A DNA stretch of 64,000 nt from Dryococelus australis. Lineage: Eukaryota > Arthropoda > Insecta > Phasmatodea > Phasmatidae. The notes beneath the pieces are model-generated. The model had not been told where the DNA came from. It was given only the letters and a program-made list of their open reading frames with translations, and searched no databases. The position numbers and the translations under genes are program-made. This document shows positions 57,430 through 64,000 of this stretch, piece by piece; position 1 is the first letter of the stretch, and every line of letters starts with the position of its first letter. Location: contig CM057009.1 of the NCBI GenBank assembly GCA_029891345.1, positions 89,699,416-89,763,415 of the forward strand, read 5' to 3'.

Positions 57430-58800
57430 AATATATATATTACCATACTGATTGGTGAAAATAAAAGCAGAACATACCAGTGGGGCCTAAAAGGACTTTA
57501 TGATGGAAACAAACAGAGAACATCCCTTTAAAAAAATTACCGTCACACATATTCCAAACACATTTAAAACAAAATTAAAGCTAGCGCACATGGTTACAGG
57601 ATGTATTCCATTCATTATCTGCTTCACTGTAGCTAAAAATACTTGAAATATTTTGCACTTGAAATATAAAATCTAGTATAAATATTTTATCATGCCGACA
57701 CCATCTATATGTACATCATCACATGTCACATCAAATGTGAAACAAAATAGAGAAAAAAAATTTAAATGTATAGCCCCTGACACCAAACTCAATTTTTTTT
57801 AACAATAAACGGGGAGAAATAAAACCTCACACGCATGTTACTACGGGGAATAATTTTGCTTTAATTCATAAACAATGTATATTATGGTTAGCCTGGGAAG
57901 GGCCCGGTCAGACGAATAGAATAAACTTCTGACCAACTCGCTAGATGCTTAATTATCATAGTTGCCCTGCAAGTGAATAATTTTTTTTAATGTGAAAATA
58001 TATTTCGTCCCCGCATTATCTTCACTCTGCTTGAACTCATGGTCATGCCTAAAGTAGACAACTGACTCCTACAGACTGACTCCTGATTTATGTATTTATT
58101 TATTTACTGTATGTTCCCATTCGTCCAGTATGATTCCTTATTGGAACAGTACAAAACATATTGGCGACATTTCAAATACTCATTACAAAAATCAAATAGG
58201 AAACAATAGAAATTTAAGTCATGGTAGTCTCATATTATAAATATTGCATAATGCTTCATAGTCAGAGAATGCATACACTTAAAAGTTGTTTAAATAATTA
58301 AATGAATTCCACGGAAGCCTACTGATATGAGCAGTCTAGGTAAGTCCATCCCTTTACTACTTAAATGAAAACACTTTGGGAGTGCAAATACAAATAAACA
58401 CAACTTACAATAACAATTACAGATCCTATATCTCCCACCATATAAAAATTCACAAGTTATTAGAGATAAGATGCATAGAATTGAAATAATATACCATTTG
58501 ACCGGTCTTCTATGCACATGGAAACACTTTCATAGCTGCAACAAATATACTTACACACTATAAAAATACAGATGCACTACACATTAACCAAGCCAGATGA
58601 CCAGCGAACTCATTATAGATACTACATTTTCCTGTGAATGACAAGTTACATTAGATTAAAGTAGTAAAGAGGAGTAGATAATCAAATTAATAATAAAATT
58701 GCAAGAAATAATAAATGCATGTCCAAGTGTGTATATTTACAGAATACACACAATATAGCCTAAATAAAGAGTGTATAACATTTAGTTATATCACATATAT
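57430..58800. other. No recognisable gene
   Basis: AT-rich. The right part may include the 3' untranslated end of the LINE relic that starts at 60.6 kb on the minus strand, but no terminal repeat or poly(A) end was located. Confidence 0.45.
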
Positions 58801-58805
58801 TAACA

Positions 58806-60590
58806 TTACATGTAACCAATCTGTATATGTGCATTTGTTAATCTATTGTCATCACATAATTTTTCCCAAACAACTTTCTTCAGTTGCAGTTTAAAAATTG
58901 TTTCATTCTGTATGTTTCTTAACTGTGTTTCTAAACTTTTGTATGATTTGGTTAATTTATATTTAATACTTTTCGTTCCAAATTTTGCAGTGTTCATTCT
59001 ACGTATACCTATGTAGTAAGAATCCTTGTGTTATATAGGAATACACATATTTCTTAAACTTGTATTGCAAACTACTTTTAGTAAGATTTCTGAATATTTT
59101 ATGGGCTAATTTAGTTTGTTCTTCTTCTACTATCATCTTTAAAGGTAATATTCTTTGTTCGACAAACATATCCTTCGCACATTTTCTAGTATTGTAACAA
59201 AAAACATTCCTGATTGCTCTGTTTTTAATTATCTCTACACTATGAAACAACCGTTCATTACATGCTTCCCAGATACATACACACATCACTTTGACATCTC
59301 CCCAGGGGCTGCCTCTGGTACACTCTGTAAACACGCCTGGGGACTCTTCTGGTACACTCTGACTCCTCGCAAGAGGCTGCCTGTGGTACGATCTTACACC
59401 TCCCCAGTGACTGTCTCTGCTACATTCTGACACAATAAATAAAGATATATATGTATGTGTGTATGTATATATATATAAATATATATACTGCCGCTGGTAC
59501 ACTCAGACACCTCGGTCTGGATGCGTCATATTAAATATCGGATGATCATCATGCTAAAGGCTCCGGCAAAATGATATGCGTTCTGCGCAGGTTTCGTTTG
59601 CGTCAAGGATAACTAAGCAAAATAGGAGTCCTAAGATTAAGACTTCGGTCGTGGCTTAACTTTCGACTTATCTGGCATTATAACGTTCTGGAATACTGAT
59701 AAGGCCTGGGTATGACTTTTGCTGCACCAAAACCACTATAAAACATTCTGGAATACAGGTCTCCAAGTTAAAACAGATACGCATCAACCCCTGTAAAGAA
59801 GCTACACGCGAGATACTCCAGCATGACAAGTAGTAGGCTGGTAGGCGTTTTTTGTCTATTTTAATACAAGGCTTTGTGCACGAGCCAGTAAACCAACCGC
59901 TATGTATGAACCACCATGGAAGATTTATATTACAAGCCAGCAGTTCGTGGAAAATGGTATAGTAGATATTTTTTAGTGCCTGTACTGTAACATATTCTTT
60001 TATTCTCCAGAGGACCACTGCAGTTGTTTTAAGATTATTCTTAACCTTATTTGCATGAATATTCCACGAAAGGCTCTCATCAATTAGCAGTCCTAACAAT
60101 CTTGCAGTCTCCACTCTATGTAGTAATTTGTTATTAATTTCAAATAGTCTATCACAGTTTACAGTTTGATTTGGTTATGAACATGTAGTTAGTTTTTCTT
60201 CTAAAATGCTTAATTTGTATTTTTCTAACCATTCTGTCAGTGTTTTTATATCTTCCTGCATGTTACTAATAAGTTCATCAGTCTTATATTCTGTATAGAA
60301 AATACTTGTGTAACCTGCATATAGAGTAATGTGTCCTTTTAATTTACAGTTTGCAATATCATTCATTTAAATTAAAAATAATATAGGACCCAGTACTGAG
60401 CCTTGTGGTACACCAAGTGTTATTGTTCCTAAATTACTTGTGTAGCCATTCAAAGCGACATATTGCTTCCTAACCTTTACATAGTTTTTAAACAGTTGAA
60501 ATCCTACTCCCCTTATGCCTAAATGATACATTTTCTGTAAAAGTATTTCATGGTCCACCGTGCTGATTAATGGAAAGATTTAAATATTGA
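58806..60590 (-). pseudogene. Non-LTR retrotransposon (jockey-like LINE) reverse transcriptase pseudogene
   Basis: On minus: MDHEILLQKMYHLGIRGVGF, YVALNGYTSNLGTITLGVPQ and GSVLGPILFLI (60558-60367), then MNDIANCKLKGHITLYAGYT (60366, the YADDT box now reads YAGYT) and a TLTEWLEKYKLSILEEK thumb part. At 60114 follows RLLGLLIDESLSWNIHANKV with ALKNIYYTIFHELLACNI. After the minisatellite comes ERLFHSVEIIKNRAIRNVFC and LPLKMIVEEEQTKLAHKIF at the C-terminal end. Several stops, a lost catalytic pair and an inserted repeat make it inactive. It retains more continuous frame than the LINE relic at 12.5-13.2 kb. Confidence 0.9.
59263..59525. repeat. ~35-bp minisatellite inserted in the LINE relic
   Basis: About four diverged plus-strand units of the form ACACCTCCCCAGGGGCTGCC then TCTGGTACACTCTG start near 59293, 59330, 59364 and 59398. 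A separated unit lies near 59490 after a TA/TG microsatellite (59440-59488). The array splits the LINE C-terminal coding part, and it explains the Ser/Gly/Arg-rich stretch in the minus-strand frame there. Confidence 0.78.
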
Positions 60591-60599
60591 TGGTCAAAG

Positions 60600-63500
60600 A
60601 GAGAATGAAAGTTAAGACTGTTTTTACACCCACGTAAATTTCAAGTCTCCAGGTTCTGGCAGTATTCGTGTTTCTTCTAATGCCAATTAAGTCTATGAAA
60701 ATGTTGCTAGATGCTGATTCATACAATCATTATAAGATACATGTGCATGTGGTAGTTATTAATATGATGTACTTGGTTTATTCATATATACATACATTAA
60801 AACAAAAATCCGATTAGTATAATTATACGTAAAATTATACGCAGTTTATAATGAGACTGCAAGAGAAGGACTGGAACTGTAGTTGAGAATATTTGGAATG
60901 TTTCGAAAATTCCATGTGTATAATTTCGATACGATATAAGAAAATAATTTTTAAATCGTATAATAAATATAGATTAACGAGTTGGTGTACCATATTACTA
61001 TAAAATCAATATGGCTACCAGAAATAAGAATATGTTTGAAGAGTTAGTGGACGTATCTACCGAGCACCTTTCGATACGTTCGGCAAACTCGAGTAGAAAG
61101 CTTCCAAGCACCCATGAGTCGAGCCGTAGATTGCCGAGATCATCCTAGATGAGTCGAAGACCGCCTACTGCCCAGCAAATGGCAGCCGTCGCGGCTGCCA
61201 TTTACAATATGTTGTGCCAAGACGAAGTCTATTGCGCATACAAGCGCAGCGCAATAATTTGGCAAAAAATTTAGTAAATTTCTCATTTTCAAGAAACTTT
61301 TTCAAATCTTCTGGAGACGTCATTTACCTCTTCAATTTTATCAGCAAAATCACGCAAATCAAGACCAAAATAAAGCTAATTTAAACCAAATCTGCAATCT
61401 AAATCAAGCACACTTTTTCTTATAAAACCCATTGTGCAGGATACTTTTCCGGTCAAATAGGCCAAATTTTCTCTAAATCTGAAAGCCAAATCAATAAGTA
61501 AAAAAAAAGTACCACAAAATCAGTTGAAAATTCTTAAGAGAACTCTAGATCATGGATAAATGTTCCATTTTTAATTTCTTGTAAGCCTGGCGAATTGTAA
61601 GAATTGAAGTTACGTTTTTAATCCCGTCTCGCCTGAAGACCCGTGCTTCTTGAGAAGAGCCACAGGTATTTCGTGAATTAATTTGGAGGCGAGAAAGACT
61701 CCAAACACTTGTTCTTTTCTCCTACTGTTGTGATTGGACGACAGTTCTTTAGATACGCCCTGTTTAACTGTGTGCCAGTAATAAACATGAAGCGTGAGTT
61801 TTTTTACTGTCCTGTAGAAGCCTCACTTGATCATAGAAACCAATAAGCAAACGACAATGTCTCGAGTGTATAGAGTACTGTCCAGCCTAACTTGTTATCA
61901 ACTCAATCCGCGAAATACTCGGGGCTCTATTCATGAGAGATAGTTTTTCTACCACCGGATATGAAATGCTGCATTGCAAATTCTTTCAGTCGCCGTCTGA
62001 GGCTACCTCTTCCACTCACTTTACTGCATGTGTAGTTGTACAAATTTTCTCGGCGTATCCCTGCCGATAGATGCGTAATTTTACCCAAAAAAAATTTCCT
62101 TTCTTCACGTGGTATGTTGCCCCCCCCCCCCCCCCCCCGCCCAATCATTCAACGTCCTTAGGTTTGAGTGCAATTCACCTCTTCTGAACAGCCTGCGACG
62201 TCAATCGTCTACATTTTAGTTGCTCTATTGTCTGATGTTACTGCGTGCCTCACAGCTTTGATTCTGGCACTTCTGATTCGGTAGGCCAGCAAGATGGCAC
62301 GTGGTCGCTGTATTCGCGTATGTGTGTTCTTTGGGGATTAGTTCCTATGAACTTGTAGTCTTACCTTAATGTAGTCTTTTAGTTCTAATAATGTCGTAGT
62401 TGGATTCTACATTTGTATTTATTTCGTAATTTTGGTGATGCTTACTACATGACGTTATTCATTTTTATTTTTCCCTTATTAGTTAGTAATGTTTTCAAAT
62501 AACTACTTTCTCCCTCTTTTTTGAAATTGCTTAGTAATTTACTGATTATTTTTGCACTCTCTGTTTTAGAGAGGGTTAATGTAACCCAAGTAATCCACGT
62601 AATCCTGGTTACTGAGAATTCTCCAAAATTTTGTGTTGCGGCGAAGTCCTACTTTAACCTCACAACTACTAGCACCGCTGAATTCCATAGCTGTTGAGCT
62701 TTTCGTTTGCACTCAGAGCTAGTCCTTGTCTCCGAACGCAGTTCTGTTTTCGTGCAAGTGTTCGCTGTACTCAAGCTAAGTGGATAATATAACTTTTTTT
62801 TTTATAAACTATCATTACTCACATCTGACTGAACGATTTTCGACGGTATTCATATTGTCTATTAAATTTATTGTTAGTAACTTTTTTTTTTAAATTTGAT
62901 ATGAATGAGCTGTTTAGATGTTAGGGACCCATCCCAAGGGCCATAAAAATTATTTTACTTAATAATAATTTTAATTTATCATAAATTAAAGTTTCTGCAC
63001 TTTATTTGTTTTATATATAGTTTTGTGGTTATCTAAAAGAATATCTTTCCACTATAAAGTAATATTGTGATTTGGGTTTGATGCACAGTTAATAATGTTA
63101 CATTGTTAAGAAGTTGCACTTTAATTTTTAGTTAAAAAGCTTGTCATTATGTTAGTGGTGCATTGCTGTTTTACTGGATTTGTCTATTTGTTGATAGATT
63201 TCCTTTTCATCTATCGTTTGTTTAAGAACTATCTATCAGTTCTTACATTTTTTATAACTTGATTTGAAAAAGAATAAACGAAAACAATATATATAGTAAT
63301 GCACAACCACAAGTCACATCGTTGTATTTATAGATAATTAAGTCTTCCACTGGGCCTACGTGTTGTTTAATCATACTAGTAAGAATTGTATTTATATTTT
63401 ATATAGGTTCTCTCTCTTTTCTCTTAAGGGCTCGCTGTTAAGAGCCGCCCAAATCTCTTCACTCATTGTCTCTTCTCTCTCTTTTGTGCCATGTACGGTA

Positions 63501-64000
63501 GCCGCCAGGATAATCTATTAGCGCTTCCTGTTTGGATTATATGAGCATAATTGATTGAGCGTATAGCTTCATTATGTGACAATTTTGTACAGGATCCTTT
63601 ATTAATTTGTTTATTCTTTATTTTGCCACTTTATTTCTATAGTTTCTGTTGCTGCCCATGTTGTTTGTGACAAGGACTCGGGACATTTCTGTGTTCGTTG
63701 GAAGTCAATATTTTATTTTATTCGTTTCTTATCTTTTGGTTGAATATGGACTCAGCAGATGACTGAAGGACTGGTGGGTTGTCTATTTCCTTCTCTGTAT
63801 CATCATCACCTTCTGAATTGCCCTTATTTTCAGGTATTGCATGTAAAAGTTCTAGCGCATTTTCGAATATAAGGTTCCTATTTCCCATAACCTAATTAAT
63901 TACAGCATTTATTTCATCAATTTATAGTACATAAAATAAAATTCATATGACAGCCCATACAAAATTTTGAACTTACGACTAATTGTAATTACTTTTACTA
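60600..64000. other. No recognisable gene; AT-rich
   Basis: Nothing safely assignable. A C19 tract lies at 62120-62138. A frame antisense to it (61927-62148) starts in the resulting poly-Gly and is otherwise anonymous. CT-rich runs occur at 63408-63425 and 63468-63484. A TTAAGGGCTCGCTGTTAAGA near 63425 forms a weak stem. Confidence 0.5.

Noticed and set aside
61927..62148. Minus-strand frame beginning with poly-Gly
   Set aside because: The Gly run is the C19 tract, and the rest shows no recognisable domain.

Overview
This window looks like animal, most likely insect, nuclear DNA from a large repeat-rich genome. It is visibly AT-rich, has no operons and no long intact reading frame, and is crowded with broken transposable elements: an errantivirus-like Ty3/gypsy element with an envelope-like part, several insect-type Tc1/mariner transposases, non-LTR retrotransposon fragments, tRNA-derived SINEs and MITEs. 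I could not find a complete host protein-coding gene. Nearly everything recognisable is a relic, so most coding calls are pseudogenes.

Left part (1-15.7 kb): a G17 tract inside a short inverted repeat (2.14-2.20 kb), a mariner transposase stub (2.78 kb), a large fold-back structure with a second palindrome and a 195-bp duplication inside it (2.87-4.03 kb), two broken DDE transposases of one family in opposite orientation (7.1 and 8.8-9.4 kb), a tRNA-like SINE (9.5 kb), a LINE reverse-transcriptase relic cut by a MITE (12.3-13.2 kb), a second SINE (14.4-14.75 kb), two more MITEs and another tRNA-like head. The MITEs share terminal inverted repeats and sit at TATA targets; a fourth copy lies at 50.95 kb.

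Middle (16-30 kb): a tandem array with a ~285-bp period (16.2-17.7 kb), a nearly full-length Tc1 pseudogene (17.9-18.9 kb), a GC-rich patch with TATA box, initiator-like sequence and splice donor (20.6-20.7 kb, the best candidate for a Pol II promoter and first exon), a SINE (22.1 kb), a very long inverted repeat (23.2-25.4 kb), a second long inverted repeat whose arms carry C2H2-type zinc-finger fragments (27.0-28.2 kb), and a ~115-bp tandem array that repeatedly contains TCAAGGTCA, the extended half-site bound by FTZ-F1/ERR-type nuclear receptors (28.3-29.2 kb).

Right part (31-64 kb): on the minus strand an errantivirus-like element runs from a promoter-bearing LTR (39.5 kb) through gag, protease, reverse transcriptase, RNase H, integrase and an envelope-like region (31.2 kb). 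It is broken by many stops and by a nested plus-strand LTR insertion (33.2-34.5 kb), and its own 3' LTR was not found. Next come the same ~285-bp repeat family in opposite orientation (42.4-45.5 kb) with a small mariner element inserted in it with exact TA-flanked ends (42.914-43.839 kb), two further Tc1 relics (47.2-48.1 and 50.2-50.9 kb), a Polinton-type integrase fragment (48.8-49.0 kb), an unexplained stretch with scattered protein-like frames (51.5-56.3 kb), a ~290-bp tandem array with a Pol III B-box-like motif in each unit (56.4-57.4 kb) and a LINE pseudogene carrying a minisatellite (58.8-60.6 kb). The last 3.4 kb show only AT-rich sequence and a C19 tract.

The most unusual aspects are the number of large inverted repeats, one of them from zinc-finger coding sequence; the two opposite arrays of one ~285-bp family; the nuclear-receptor half-site array; and the MITE family with TATA targets.
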